Assembly: GCA_027574665.1 (NCBI GenBank)
Contig: CM050654.1
Location: 37,219,722 to 37,283,721 of the forward strand
Origin: Rhynochetos jubatus
Lineage: Eukaryota > Chordata > Aves > Eurypygiformes > Rhynochetidae
Length of the DNA stretch: 64,000 bases
Direction of reading: 5' to 3'
The position numbers and the translations under genes are program-made. The notes beneath the pieces were generated by a model that saw nothing but the letters and a program-made list of their open reading frames with translations, was not told where the DNA came from and searched no databases. The first letter of the stretch is position 1. Every line of letters starts with the position of its first letter. Positions 1 through 14,988 of the stretch are shown here, in pieces.

Positions 1-2895
1 TAATGGCTGTTTTGAATGTAAAAGTCAACAGGAGCATTTGTCTTCATGTCTGCCACAAAACTTGCTAAGTTATCTGGATCTCTCAAAGAGCCAATGCAAA
101 TTAAAAATACGCAAAAGGTTTCGAAGAGAATGATTGCTATTCTAGCAAGTTCATTAGCCTTCTGAGGAATGCTGTTGGCAGGCTTTGTTTAGCAGAAGTC
201 CAAAACAAAGTAAACCAAAAATATCAGAAAATGAATTGCAAATCACTTGACAATATAAATTGTGAGAACTAGGATGTAGATGATGAATAATTTGGGAAAA
301 TGTATATTGTTCCTCCAGGAATCATAACAGCACACAGGGGAACTATACCAAAGATTACAGCAGAAGAAAGGGGAATAACTTGATTAAGCAAATATGGGCC
401 ATCCAGCTTTTCCAAATGCACTGGCAAAACCAGACTCCAGACACTATTTAGGTTATGGAGAAAAGAAAGTTCTGCAGTAAGGTCTTTTTCCCCCCATCTC
501 CCTGTATTTCTCCTTAGTGGTTTCCATCTATACTCTAAAAAATATGCTGCTAAAAATGAATTTTTCACTCTAATTTTGTGAGACTAAGTTGAAGACCAGA
601 AATGAAGTTTAAAGGAGGAAATCAGTCTCCTAAAGTGGGTAAGTGTCAATTATCTTCCATCTCCTTCCCTAGGAAAGGGAGGTTGGCACGATTCGCCTAG
701 CTGCAGGTGCAGTCACCTAGAGCATCCCTTGTCAGCTGCTGCTGAGGGAAGGGAAGAGGCTGCTCTGCTCCAATTTAATCTTTTTTTTTTGACAAATTTT
801 ACATGCCACTGCTACTGTATTTTTCCCATTATTTGAAGATTCATAACAGAAACAGAGCAAAGGATGTGGTTTAACTCCCATAGCAAAACACAGTGGTAAA
901 TCTAACAAGAAGGAGGGGGAGACTGGAGATGACACAGGCAAGGCTAACATGCTCTGTGCCTTTTCTTCAGTCTTCGTGGAAAGGTTAAATGTGACAAAAG
1001 GTTTAACATGATCAGAATTAATAAGGGAACCGGAATGCAAGGCAGAGTAGGGAAGGAACTGAGTATTTAGATTCAGAAAAGTCAGATTTAAGGACTGTTT
1101 ACAAGGTTAAATGACTGGGCAATAAACCAGCATCTGAATTTATGGTATGCTATCTACCGTGCACTAAATCCCCATACTGGAAATGTTGGTGGATGAGAGG
1201 GTCTTTACAGGAAACGGCTTATACAGGTCAACAGGGCCTCACAGAGTTTACCCCAGCATATTTAAGGTGTGTTTTCTAAACCAGCAGTGAATTGCTTTGA
1301 GAACTCTTGAAGGATATAAATAGTCCTAATAAACACAGTATGTATGTTTAAATGAGGGAAAAAAAAAAAAAAGGAAAAGCAAGGGAATAACAGCCGAAGA
1401 CTCAGACTGTTTGGAAAGATACTAACATGAATTATTAAGGAGTGAGTTATAAGCCCCTCAAGTGTAATAACGTAAGCAGCCACCAGGAGAGGATACACTT
1501 TGGCTTTAGGGAGGCTACTGATGTGACTCAGGCAGTCATGCCCAAATGATTCAGATGAAATAGGCAAAGAGCAAGGCCTTTTTGACAAAGTTCTACCAAC
1601 GAATAATTTTATCAGTAGTCTGTAGGCCCTGATTCACTACTTTCATTAATGTCTTAAACAATGAGATGTCACATTTTTGATCAATGTCACACTTGGAGGC
1701 AGTGCAAGCAGGCTTAGAATTAAAAATCTTTTTGATAAATGAGTGAAACATCTTGAAATACATAAGAAAAAATCAAGTAAATATGATAACAGTGGTGCGT
1801 ACACAGGAAAAGTCAACTGCACAAATGCCAAATGGGTAATAAGTGATAAGGTGTCAGCACTGTGGAAAAGACTGAGCAGGTTGCGGTGTTGTTGCAGAAA
1901 AATGTAAATAGCTTGCTGTAAATGGATTAAGCAGAGACTCAGGAGCAACACAGGGAGGGCATTAGCCCATGCTGGCACTCGACTACAGCACGGCAGGAAG
2001 GATATGGAGAAACTGGAAAGAGTTTGGGCAAGAGCAACAGCGAACAAGTTTTGAAACATGGTTGGTTTATCTAAGGAAAATGAGAGAAAATCAGACAGGG
2101 GAGACTAATTGTCTTCAAACTTGTCAATGTTGTTACTAGATGTAATAACTTTTCTCTGTGCACACCAAGGTTACACCAAGAAGTATCAGTTTTACTTGCA
2201 ACAGATTGGGTTTATGCTCAGTGTTAGGAAAAGCAAAACTGTACTCTAATAATGTAGTTAAATACTTGAACAAAATGCTTAGATAAATTGTGAGATTTCC
2301 TCAGCTGAGAGGTTATGAGAGGAGGTTGATTAAAGCCTGTGGAGATTGTTCACTTGTACCTGATCCAGCCTGATAAACTAACTCTTGGTAGGTTTATAAT
2401 CCCAACTTTTCTACAATAATATGAATTTCTATGTTTAGAATTTACTATAATCCATGCTAGTAAATGAGCTTCGTATTTCAGTATCGCTCATAATTTGATA
2501 TTATTGGAGGGGTACCTCATTTGCTTTCATATAATATAAGCCATGTAATTTAAACTAGAAACCATTAAATCCATCATTTTTATTGCTAACTTTGATTCTA
2601 GCTCTCAGCAAGGCTCACGGATTGAAGGAAACCTTTCGATTCTCGTCTATTCAGAACATTTCCTTCTTCACATCAAAGCAATGCACGTTCATATCAGTGC
2701 AGCCAATCAGTATTTCTGCAGAATAAGCCATGAGACTGAAGAGTGCTTCAAAGTCTTAAAAAATGAGATGAATCATTGCTAGAGAGACCCATGTGTTTGC
2801 ATGTATCACTGATGGCTTGGCATTTTGGACATACATAATATGCAAAATCTTTTCCTACTTTCTTTTTCTTTTGGGAGTGATTTACTGTGTAATAG
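1..2895. other. 3' flank of VWDE, no gene identified
   Basis: About 2.9 kb of AT-rich sequence with no recognisable coding exon, RNA gene or complete repeat. It contains a run of 14 A at 1359-1372. In mammals the neighbour on this side of VWDE is, as I remember, TMEM106B in convergent orientation with a long 3' UTR. Part of that UTR could reach here, but nothing in the sequence proves it. The longest open frame (1646-2059, minus) is Leu/Ser-rich and without homology that I recognise. Confidence 0.5.
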
Positions 2896-2901
2896 TTTAT
2901 T
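2896..2901 (-). promoter_or_regulatory. Candidate polyadenylation signal AATAAA
   Basis: The minus strand reads AATAAA here, about 45 bases downstream of the stop of the candidate terminal exon. It would be the first canonical signal after that stop. Such hexamers are common in AT-rich DNA, so this is only as good as the exon call. Confidence 0.3.
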
Positions 2902-2944
2902 CATGTGAAAAAGGAAGCCTGTTTTTTTGATCTAATATTTTCTG

Positions 2945-3163
2945 TTAAGTGCAACAAAGTTCCACTTCATTTGTGAAATGACAAATATCATACTTCACAC
3001 TTCCACAACTAGAATAGCGCTCTAAGGCAATTCTGGCAATCTTGGCCTGCTGTATCAAAAAGGGCAACTCTTGACTTAACAAAGACAGTTTCCTGGATAT
3101 AAACACCTGCAGACAATAACTCCAGTTTATCTTGGCATATTCCTGCTTCTGTTTGGACAACTT
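2945..3163 (-). CDS. Candidate VWDE terminal coding exon (C-terminal tail)
   Basis: This is a possible last exon. A frame compatible with the phase-0 end of the last EGF exon stays open from an acceptor ending TTAACAG to a TAA stop at 2945-2947, encoding about 72 residues beginning K-L-S-K-Q-K-Q-E-Y-A-K and ending N-E-V-E-L-C-C-T. A second AG three bases in is also phase-compatible. The pyrimidine tract before the acceptor is weak. An AATAAA lies about 45 bases after the stop. The tail shows no domain and no membrane segment; it is mixed hydrophobic and basic with four cysteines. I remember a much shorter tail in the human protein, so this could be a chance open frame. Other acceptors with short in-frame tails exist (for example near 4527 and 3660). 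Confidence 0.3.
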   Translation of the reverse strand, partial: KLSKQKQEYAKINWSYCLQVFISRKLSLLSQELPFLIQQAKIARIALERYSSCGSVKYDICHFTNEVELCCT

Positions 3164-4917
3164 CTGTTAATTATTTGAGAAAATATGCACCATACTTTCC
3201 TAGGCTACAACCAACCCATTTAATAGAATATTTTTTTTAGTGTATTGAAAATTACAGCACTTACTCATCTACATCAACTGTATTTCCGTATTGATGTACG
3301 AGCTGTAATTGAGTTTGAGAATGTACTTGTTAAGAAAATCCATAAAGAACTTTAATTCAGATATTAAAATCTAATTATCATTAACAGAAGAAAGTGACTA
3401 TCTCCATAGATTTCCATGCTTTCTCTTAACGCATTATGTAATTGAAATGAAAATATGTTGACTTGGGCCCCTAGCCTTTCAGTACAGATAAATGACAGGG
3501 CAACCTGCCTTTTTGAGAGCTGGAGATTGGGCCAGTCAGGACATCTGAGTGGAACACTGTTTGCGTTACAGGAAATTATTGTGGCTTTAAAATGTGTCCC
3601 TTAACAATGCCAAACATGTAAAATGGTTTGGGTGTTGGTGAATGGAAAGGAGAAGATTCTCTGAGAAACAGGGTGTGCAGGATATGAAATAAAGCAATAC
3701 TCAAAATGGAAGGGAGTATTCAAGGGGATATACAGTGTTTAGGCAAAATAGGCAGGGCGGAAAAAAGGTTTTGTCTTAGTAGTGAAATACAAGGGGAGAA
3801 CCTGCACTCCAAGACATGCGCTGCTGCAATGGTCAGGCCAAGCCCAGCTGTTGGATGTACCATAACCTTGCAACCACTCTGGTAGTTGGGCATGGATTAT
3901 TAGGGTTTTATTTTGGGAGTAAGAATATTATTTTCTCAACTCAGTGCTTCTCAAATTCATGCGAAAAAGGGTTTGCATGAACTGGACTTCAGTTTGCTGT
4001 GGTCAGCGCTAGGAAGAAAGAAATTGTTCTTTCTTCCCAAGGCAACAGGAACAGCTATCACTGCAAGGAGATGCCAAGCAGGACAGATGTCGCCTGTTTT
4101 GGCTGTCATTCACCTTGGAAGGGCGCAGAAGATTTAGTCCCATTGGCCGTGTCTGAGCGTAGGCAGGAGTTACCCATCTGGTAGTGGAGCTGCAAGTGCT
4201 AACAGAGGCTGGGAGAGTTCATCTTGGAAAAGAGCCTTTAACAAAGTCACTTGGAGGAGAGAGATGGATCCTCCTCTGTCCAGGAGAACTGTTTTGGTGT
4301 TCTGTCACTTTTGCTTAGGTCTGTAGTAACATCTAATATATTGTTTGAGGTCATGCTCAGCAAGATGAAGTGTGCTGTCTGTGGACTTTGGGAACTGGCA
4401 TGGAGAAGGAATGAGCAAGAGTAATTGCTGCTTGCAGACCTCCTAGATGCAAGGCCTGCATTTTCACATTATGAATAAATAGCAAAGTTAGGAGGGTGGG
4501 GGAGTGAAAAGCAAGTGGAAGGGTGTCTGATGAGGAGGAACAGGTTGCCATTGCAATTCAGAAATTGAGCTTGACTGCCATCAGATATTTTTCTCCAGAG
4601 TATGCTGTGTAGAGGATTGGTGGGTTTGGACAGGAGCACTGTATTAAGGAAGACCCTAACTGCCAGAATAGACGCAGCTTTTGTGGGTTTTATATTTGAA
4701 CTATTAAACCGTTCCTTATGGGAAAATTGTGCATAGATTGAGGACACAGGGTTAGTTTGGCAGCTTAGCAGTCATTACACTTCCTTAAACTATTTTATAA
4801 CCTTATTTACATCTTTCGTAAAGTTAACAAGACTTTAATCCATTTTTCTGTAAACTATTTCAGTTACATTTGATTATTTTTGTTCATACCGTAAGAATCA
4901 CTGTGTTTGGACCTTAC
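3164..4917 (-). other. VWDE: Probable last VWDE intron or 3' UTR
   Basis: A 1.75 kb stretch between the last EGF exon and the candidate terminal exon. It contains alternative acceptor-like sites, notably a strong pyrimidine tract ending in CATCAG near 4527, after which a phase-0 frame stops within 12 codons. If the GTAAGG donor of the last EGF exon is skipped, this stretch would instead be 3' UTR. No repeat was recognised. Confidence 0.45.
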
Positions 4918-5015
4918 CTTCTTTTCACACGCTGAACCAGTATAGCCACTTCTGCAAGCACAGACATTTGGTCTTATGCATCTGCTTCCAAATAGACATT
5001 TTTGCTCACAAAGTG
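4918..5015 (-). CDS. VWDE: VWDE exon: EGF repeat 7, last repeat of the array
   Basis: The exon encodes the last EGF repeat: [20 protein letters not shown] and [12 protein letters not shown]. The cysteine spacing matches the other six, but the usual Gly-Gly before the third cysteine is Gly-Ser. The acceptor is CTTTCATTTGTAG and the donor is AAG|GTAAGG. It is 98 bp, not 96, so it starts in phase 1 and ends in phase 0, which marks the end of the modular array. The C-E-K-K ending resembles the C-terminus of mammalian VWDE as I remember it, so only a short tail should follow. If the donor is not used, translation runs 17 codons further to a stop at 4864-4866. Confidence 0.9.
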
Positions 5016-8000
5016 CTACAAATGAAAGATAAAGTTGTTTAGAAATAAACTTGCTCTAAGTCTCATAATTAGAAAGGGAATAGTTAGATGCTTTAGAAAA
5101 TGAGGTGAAAAATATGATTCTGTAGTTCCATATGATGAAGGAAAGGACAATCAATAAAAAAAATACCGAGGCATTAAAGATGGTTTGCCATAGGCCTTTT
5201 AATGCCTGTATGTCTGTTAAGTTTACAATTTTCTTTATTTTTTCTTCCTCTCCCCAGTGATGGGGAAAAAGAAGAATTGTGCCAAAGTAATCATCTCTGG
5301 CCAGTTGGAAATGGATCAGTGCAAGGCCTAATTTTGAAAGCCAGGATCATTCTGGGCATTGCTGGTGGCTCAGATTTATGCCAAAATTATTTTTCTTTTG
5401 TTCCAATTGAAATAGAGTAACAAGTGTTAAAAGATTCTTTCTTCACTTGAGATGGAAAGATATGTTAAATATATACTCTCAAAGGTGATGCTATCACAGT
5501 AAATAAAAGGGAGAATTTGATGAATTGTATATTTTACACCTCTGGAAACCAGGGCATAAGAACATCTAATTTCATGGTCCCACAGAATCAGTAACGAGCT
5601 ATTTATTCCCAGTAAAACGGAAGCAGCAAAACTTTTTATCTAGAGTACCAGTGTACTTATAAAGGCTGACCCATTTAAAGATATTCTGTTTGTAAAAGAA
5701 TCAGTGTTCTTTTTTTTTTAAGAGAGAAAAAAGATGATCAATTAACTTACTCAAATTTCAGCCAGTTTTTCATCCTCATTAGCAGTTCCTATTGTTATGA
5801 CATTGTTTTGGCATAGCGGAAAGAGAACAGCCAATTCATAGGGCACCAATTCAAGAACAACACACATGTCATAGTATTTTAATTAGATCTCATGAGCTAA
5901 ACCTTCTATAAATATTGCCAGAATATTGTATCCTAGTAACAGTCAGTCAAACTAAATGCCTTCAAAACTGGTCAGATGTCTATCAACAAGTGGATTCTTA
6001 TATTTTCTTGTCTGGCAGAGAGATATAGGAAGCTGTAAACCAGACACCATCAAGACATCTGACAATAAAGTAGATGCATGCCTATGTTCCATTACCACCT
6101 CCTTCATCATGGAGCAAAGTATTCATCAGATTTGGAAGAGTTTAACGTACCACTGTGAGTTTTTTTCACACATAATCAGTCTTCACAAACTTGAGGGGAT
6201 GAAAGAACAAATTACTGACTTCTAGTTTGTTAGACTTTGGTTCTGACTTTGACACAGGTTTAAGGTCATGCAGTTTCTTTGTGTTACGATCTGAAGTCTC
6301 AAAGATTGAAGAGGCCAGTAAAACCTCTCCAGAAAACAGATAGTGGGATCCTAAGTCATCCAAATGTGATTCTCAGAGTTACACTAATTGTTATAGTGAC
6401 CTTGGAAGGCCAGCAACAAGATCTTTAGCTGCATCTGGAATTTGTATTGGTTTTGTTCTATCAGGTTATCACGAGAGCTAGCACTTAGTGAGGAGGTTGA
6501 GATTTTGCCAGAGCAGGGAATATTATAACCTAAATGTGTGTACTGAACCTTAGGCCTGGCAGCTACGGGACCAGGGAGTGAAGAGGCAGACTTACTGCTG
6601 CTGTACACATCTCACAAATGAGGGGCTGTAAACAGCCTGGAGAACTGCTGCTCTTACGAGTACAGTCAGGTACTGAGGGTTCATGCTGTGTCAAAACTAC
6701 TGACCCTTAGCATGTCCAGAACAAGAACACGCAGAGACCTGGAGATGCTGGTGACCTTCAGGTGCTCCTTTTTACAAAGCCAGCTGTGTCAGGTGGTTAT
6801 CTGCTGTAGGACTCCAGTGACCCGGAGCTAGCGACTTGCCTTGTCAGTAGAAGAGCTGTTATGTCTGCTGGTTTGATAAGGTAAAAGTGCTGTTTTGTTA
6901 AAATAAGTTTTTATGAAGCAAACTTGGTTTTGTTAGGTGTCTCTTGCAAAACACTCCTCAAGAGCCAGAATGGGCAGCTGTGAACCTCTGAATTTCTCCT
7001 GCTTCTGAGAGGGTGAAGCCCAAGTTTGAATCCTTGGCATGGATGATGCAGAGGAGGAATGAAATCATGCTCAGGGTAGAACAGTGTGCTCATTATCTGC
7101 CGACTGCTACTGCAGCTCCTCCATGAACTTTGAAAGAACTCAGATTTATAACTGGAAAGACCTCAGATTTTCATTCACTGGAAAAAAATGTTTCCCAGTA
7201 GAGAGTGCATTGACAGCAGAAGAGGTCCTTGGCCCCACATTGGTTTTGTTCCACTGTAGAGTAAACCAGGAGAGAGACAACTATGTATAATACTACTATT
7301 ACAGAGATCTGTGTATGATATTACTATTATTCACATGATATTAACTTGGGCTGGGGAAAATGGAAGTTGATTCTCCTTTCTGCTTAGTAGTGGATAAAAA
7401 AACCAAACAGGTAAGGCAGAGAGAGGTGGACTCTTGTAGAGACAGCAGCTGGGGTTGTCCTGGTATGTGTGAGCAGAAGAACAGGCGTTAGATAAGGTAC
7501 CAGGCTTTTTTCCATTTGTGGTTTCTTTGATTCTCAGTTGATATAAACAAAGAAAAAAAAAAAAAGGTTTCCTCCTTTTTTTATCCTTTGCTACCTGCCT
7601 GCCTCTCCCTCTCCACCCACTGCTTCCTGCTGTAGTGCTCAGAAAAACAAGAGCTCAGTTAGGAGAAAAGTTAAAAACATTTTGGAAGGAAATTGGAATT
7701 GAAATCACAGAGGATAATAATGTAGCTGAAGTTCAAATGAATATTTCATAAATGTATTTACAAGGGATGCTAAACCACTAAACACTAAAAATGGCCCAGG
7801 CTATGTATGCATTATCCCATACAGATCCAGCAAAGAAAGTGATTTAATAAGCAAAGCTAATGTTAAAATTATAATCAATAAATGCCCATTACAGAAAGAG
7901 ATTTATCCCTGGGTGTTAAAAGAACAGATCTTTAATTTGCATGTGAACTACGTTCTTTTAGAAGGTTTTTCTTTTTTTAAGGTTTGAAAGGGTTACATAG

Positions 8001-11000
8001 GAAAGCTAGAAGAAATCTTGTCTGAGAAGTTGTTCAAGGCAGAGAAAGAGGAGGAAGAATGTTGAGGAAATTATAAGGCTATAAGCTTGACACTTATAAC
8101 ATGCAAATAAAGAGAAGATATTCTGAAGGGCAACGAGGAGCCAGTATGGGTTCAATAATATTAGAACAGAAGATAGCACCATGAATTTTAATGATGAAGA
8201 TCCTTCATAACTATAACCTCCTTATACTTTGTAATTAATTATTTGAGTTATACCTTGATCCTGCATTCGTAGCCTTAAACAACAGACTTCTATCCTTGGC
8301 CAGAAGCCTTCTGACTTTACTGGGATTCATTTTGGCTATATTTGTCAGGGTAATCAGATTGTACTGTTAGGTCTTCACAGTTTTGTTCTGATGTGTCTTT
8401 TCTAGCTCAAGAAAAAAGAGGTGTGAGTTAACACTGCAGGACGCAAGGAGAAGCCACGAATACGGGGCTTTAGCCTCGGTATCTAGTCTAGAATGGGGAG
8501 AAAATCACTGATGAAAACATGGTGATCCTGGGATACTGTTTCCTTGTTTTCAGAGATGGAATTTTTGGAATATTAGTGCTGCTGTCATGATAGCTAAAAC
8601 CATAATCAGACAGAAAAAGCTTCTAGTGGAAGAAGCTTAATCTATGAAGCTGCTGGTTTCTATAGTTCCGATGTGCTGTATATTTCAAACAACATTTTTA
8701 ACCTGTCCTCAGAGAAGGTAATTTCCCTACATTTGCAATACAGTCTGAGACTTGACCATTATTCCTTAAACTATGACCTTCAAAGTCATAGGCATTTATC
8801 AAGGATAATGTGTGTATTCCACCATACACCTTATTTGTTGGGACAAATGACCTATTTTATTGATTCTCTTTCAGAAGCTATTCTGTTCAGTTACAGATGA
8901 GTGGGGAAGAAAACTATTCTCTTGACTGACCTCTTTATTTACAGTCTGATAAAAGAGGACTGTTGTGTTCTATCCATTAACAATGTCTCCTAAAACTCCC
9001 TACTTTTACTCTTGCAAAGTTCTTCAGTGTAGTGGTAGCCAAAGACTGGTCTTGCTGTCTGAAGCATTTTCAACATACTTTAGAAATAAAATTATTCTGA
9101 CTTAGACATTGCCAATCTTCATTGCATCAGAACTGAAAATCTGCTCCAGGTTGCTGTCAATGGTGTTGTCCACTGAAAGGCTGGAGCATTTTGGACTATC
9201 AGTTGTGGCAGAACTCTGTGCCCTCTTTTCCTTGTGAAAGTTGGCAAGAAAATCTGAGGCATCAGTATTTGCACTTGTAAGTATTTACATGAATTATGAG
9301 GGACCTGAAAGCAGACAATCTCGTGTTTTACTTTTTCTGGTTTTATGGAAGACTGAAGAGAGAAGATTTATAAAAGATTTTATTGTGGCAGCTGCATCTA
9401 CTGCTGCCTGCAAACATCTTGAACCATGCACGTAGGCTTGGGCCTTTGTGAGTTAGAAACCACACTGGTGAATGTGATCTGTGACTTCTTATTAAAGGTA
9501 AATAAAAAATAGATGTCCAAGATGAACTTTCAGTATTTTTCCATTGTCTCTTTTGTTGGCTTAATAGTCAACAGTCCATTGTCTTGTTGCTGTCTCAGTA
9601 TAGGGGACTGAAACATTTTTTTCCTTCTGAGAAATGTCCAGAAAATAGTAGTGGAAGTCTCCATAGGTAGTTTGGGTTAGGCACCCTACTGGATGCGTTT
9701 TAGGAAGTTAATGAAGAAAAAATGAGGTTCTGTGTGTAGATGAGACCTGTATCTTCATTTCCACCGCTGCCATCCCGATAAGGGCTGCTGCGTGAATTCA
9801 AAAGCTCAAAACAAAGAATGAAGCTGGGGTTATCTAGCCTCCTCTTACCCTTGAAAAAGCTCTGGAGAAACAATTCAGCCCTAATTGCTTCTAAATAGTG
9901 GAGAAGATATAGTGATTGCTGGGACAAATTATTATCTGGATTGTTATTTGTAGAGTGAGATGGAGTTTTTGCATGATGAAATGGAAAAAATTAGATTGAT
10001 AGTATGAAAAGTACAATAATTAACAGTTAAATTAATAGATAATATAAAGATAAATTCATATACAATATAATAAAAATATATATTGTTTTAATATAATATG
10101 CAATAGAATAATCTAATATGGGATACAAAATAATATTTGAATATAATGAACAATATGCTGATACTACTTTCTTATAATGTGAATGTTTTGCTCTGTGGTT
10201 GAGTTTAACAGTCTGTAGTTGAAGTGGTGCAAATCAAGGCTGTATTCAGCCTTGTTGTTCATCCTCCAGCGAAGCACAGAATTTGGGCATATATGCATCC
10301 AAGCCGGAAAGGGGGTGCTGATCACAGGGAAACCTCAGAGGCTTAGATTTGTCAAAGGGGTTTTACACAGGGCAGAAATGGGATGAACCAAACACCTCCT
10401 TGCCATAAATGCACTGGCTTGGGGCAGGGTGTGTGAGTTAGGCACACTCTTCGTGTGCTGCCGGGAGAGAGGCCAAAGTAACACGGGAGCACCAAGAAGA
10501 GGTGACCGGAGGGTGGTTGCAGTCTTCTCTACTGCTCTAGCAGCCTGCTCACCAGTGCCAGAGCTGAGGCAAAGGTGAGCACTTCACTGGGCAAGGGAGG
10601 CCCTCAGAAATCTTTTTATGTTTAGGCAGATAAATGCTTTTTTTCACTGAGTTCTGGATTTGGGTGAATGGACTCTCATTAAAACACAAAACCAGACCTG
10701 CTTTCAGGGGTTACGCATCTATACAAAACTTTATACCTAACATCTGTGAGGATGAAGACTTTTTTTGTTCCCCTGCTTCTTCCCTGCCTCACTGTGAATA
10801 CCCAGGAGCAGCATTAGAAGACCTCACCATCTGTTCCCTGACAATAGTCTTCTCTCCTTCTATTTAAAAAACCAGAAATTCCAACCACTTGGTGATTATT
10901 TGGGTTTGCTGTGAGACTTGGGAGCTTCAGCCAGTTCCTTTTGGACAAAAAAGCTGATATAATTCCCCACTACAGTGAAAACATGAGAAGAAATAGTAAA

Positions 11001-11952
11001 ACCAGAGTGACTTGTAAGTGAATGGATTTAGAGCAAAGTTTCAAGGGCTAGATAGATCTATAAAAAGTTGCCTAGGCCCGTGTGCCTGCTTAGGACAGCA
11101 TAAATTGTTAAGGTTGGAAAGGCCTCCTTGCCTTTCACATGAACAAGCACAATTTTAAAATTTATTTAATAAACTGAGGCAAGAATATGTCATCAACTAA
11201 TAACTTTAAATATTACTGTGTTTGAACTAGAAGACAGCTGGCACAGAGAAACAATTACACAGCCATTGGGATTTAACTGACAAAAGATTTCCATAAGTAA
11301 TTATGCTCTGTGAGTGTGAGAGGAAAGAAAGATTGCCCTTTAAAGGGGATAATGCCTTGATATTTTCCTCATGCTCTTTTACTGTAAAGCTAATAACATA
11401 CACAAACTGAATTGACCCTACAAGTAACGAGCAATAACGGATCTCTTCCTATGCCAGGTCTTCCAGTCCCTCCAGATACAAATACTTCCAGCTAACACAG
11501 GGGTCAGCCTGAACTCGTAGCATTTATGGGATCTGGCTCTTAGGTTAGCAGATACATAGAATTTCTTTCTGCTCTTGATGCCATCTAGGTATGCAGAATA
11601 GGCTACTGCATTTCCTTTTGTTCCTGACCCCTGGTTTTTTTACCATGTATTTCAAATTGTTTGATTTAAAGACTATTCATTTTGTCTGAAAGGTCGAGCT
11701 CAGCATCCACGTTAGTAAAAGGTGAGTCAGGTCTCTTTCTCACCCTGCTGTTGAGTCCAGAAAAGCCTTTGAAAGTAATAGTTTTACTGGCAGCATAAGA
11801 CGGTTCTGACAAATCAGAGGCAGAATTTAAGTGCTAATCATGTCATGGCTGACTTTTACATGCAATATAGACTCAGCAGAAAATTTAATGTGTAAAGCTC
11901 TCTGGTGCAACTTGCGTGACTACAAAAGTGTAGTAATTAAAGCAGCACTTAC
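5016..11952 (-). other. VWDE: VWDE intron, 6.9 kb
   Basis: The intron lies between EGF repeats 6 and 7 and begins with GTAAGT and ends with TTTGTAG on the minus strand. I see no coding exon in it. It includes an A run at about 7552-7565 and a very AT-rich stretch at about 10010-10160. Open frames in it are short and unrecognised. Confidence 0.8.
10010..10160. repeat. AT-rich low-complexity stretch
   Basis: About 150 bases consisting almost entirely of A and T, built from imperfect repeats of the kind AATATAATA and ATAATAT. No unit is exact enough to call a microsatellite. It lies inside an intron. Confidence 0.6.
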
Positions 11953-12048
11953 GGGTCTGGCACAGCATTCCTACCCATCCTCCAGAGCACTCGCAGATGT
12001 TTGGACCTATACATTCTCCACCGTTCAGACATTTCTGCAGGCAAACAG
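11953..12048 (-). CDS. VWDE: VWDE exon: EGF repeat 6 of the terminal array
   Basis: A 96 bp phase 1-1 exon. The acceptor is CAATCTGTTCAG and the donor is GTAAGT. It encodes [20 protein letters not shown] and [11 protein letters not shown]. The C-L-Q-K-C start matches the penultimate EGF repeat of VWDE as I remember it. All six cysteines are present with the array spacing. The codon shared with the next exon is Pro. Confidence 0.92.
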
Positions 12049-13446
<1,398 letters not shown>

Positions 13447-14422
13447 TCATTTCTTTTCAGAAGGTTCAATTGCTTGTAATTAAAAACCAGAAAAGTAATT
13501 TGGATTTGAGAATCTGAAACACAGAGGCTTGATAGCACCCATAAATCCTTCTGGAAAATGCTGTGCCTTGTGTGGAAGCTCTTTTGGGGAAGCTCCAGTA
13601 AGAGCTGTCTCACCAGAAAAACAAGAGAGGTATTAATTACAATGATTCTCAGAATAACAAGTAAGAAATTTTCTCTGGCAGCTGTGGACAGACAGAACAC
13701 TTGTTAGAGCTTTCACTTCCTGATTGGAAAAGATGTTCTCAGATGTTCATTTGGATAAGAAAAGACTTGAAGAGGATAGATTGGTTTGACACAATTTTGG
13801 GAATGTTTGTGCATTCAAACAAGCTCAAAGACTAAATAGATCTACTCCTCTATCTCCCTTTTGCACCATTATTTGTTAAAGCACTTACCTTTTTAGTTTA
13901 TTCTTTCATATAAATAAGAGAGTTAAATTGTTCTTTCAACCACATGAAACCACATTATTTTTTGTTAGATTTCATTAGAAATCTAACCGCTAGTTTTTGT
14001 GTCTCAGACTAAGCCCTGTATTTATCATTATGGTTGTTTTACGTCTAACAGTAAAATCTCACTGTTCTGGCAAGTCAAACGTCTGAAATCCCATCCTGCT
14101 TTGATATGGGTAGATGCCATAGACAACCAAATTCATCCTCTCGTATTTCTCCTTGCCTGTGAAGTGTAGGAAGGACCCATCAGAGGCAGTGTAGTTTAGA
14201 AACACGGCAGAGCTGGTACGATGGGAGGGTGAATGCTTTGCCTTTTACATGGAAGAAGGCATTTGATAACTGGGTGGAAGAAGTCATGTTACGTGGCAAG
14301 TGGTTGGACTAGTGTACGAGGGTCGTCTCTCCAGCCATGTTTAAAGCTTTGGAGTCACAATGGGCTTTCCCAGTGACTCCTCACTAACAGTGGTAAGCAG
14401 CATCAGTCCTCTCTGCTTGTGG

Positions 14423-14449
14423 AGCTGGGTGGCTGTTGACCACCCAGCT
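14423..14449. repeat. Perfect inverted repeat, 10-bp arms
   Basis: AGCTGGGTGG at 14423-14432 pairs with CCACCCAGCT at 14440-14449, separated by a 7-base loop. It is intronic, and no function is evident. Confidence 0.8.
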
Positions 14450-14988
14450 TTCCTCAGCAGGGAGCAGGCGACCAGCTTCTACAGGCACCGAGGGGGCTGA
14501 CAGACAAAACGTAGCATTACAACGCCTTGATTAGCCTTAAGGTTGTGATGTCTTTTGGCACATTAGCAATAAGAACAGAACTTGAATACTAATGCTGCAG
14601 CAATTCTGATTCTCAAGTCATCACTATGTACACAGCTCCGAAACTATCGCAATCCTTAGATCTGTACTGTAAGAGGTGGAATCCTGCAAAGAGCCTCAAA
14701 ATAGGAATGATTATTAAAAAAATAGCATGCAAACCCACAACAGTTATTTGATGGGATAATAACCTTCCGTTCCTCTCCTAGGTATGGACAGTTTTAGAAA
14801 GGTAGATTTATTTCTAATTATTTCTCTGATGCATTGAAATGCTGCTTTTGTGGCTTTTTGTGTCCTGATCTGTTCCTTCAGTGCAGATGCTGCTGTGCTG
14901 GCAGCTTTTAGTGCTATATTGCTGCTCTTGGCTTGCTGCTACATTTGCATTTTATTCCGTGCCAAGCCTCCTGGATCCCTCAGCATAG

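Noticed and set aside
1646..2059. 137-codon minus-strand open frame, Leu/Ser/Phe-rich
   Set aside because: No splice framing, no recognisable domain, and composition of the kind produced by AT-rich antisense sequence.
11105..11140. CR1-like phrase GGTTGGAAAGGCCTCC
   Set aside because: Only a few bases match and neither side extends the similarity.
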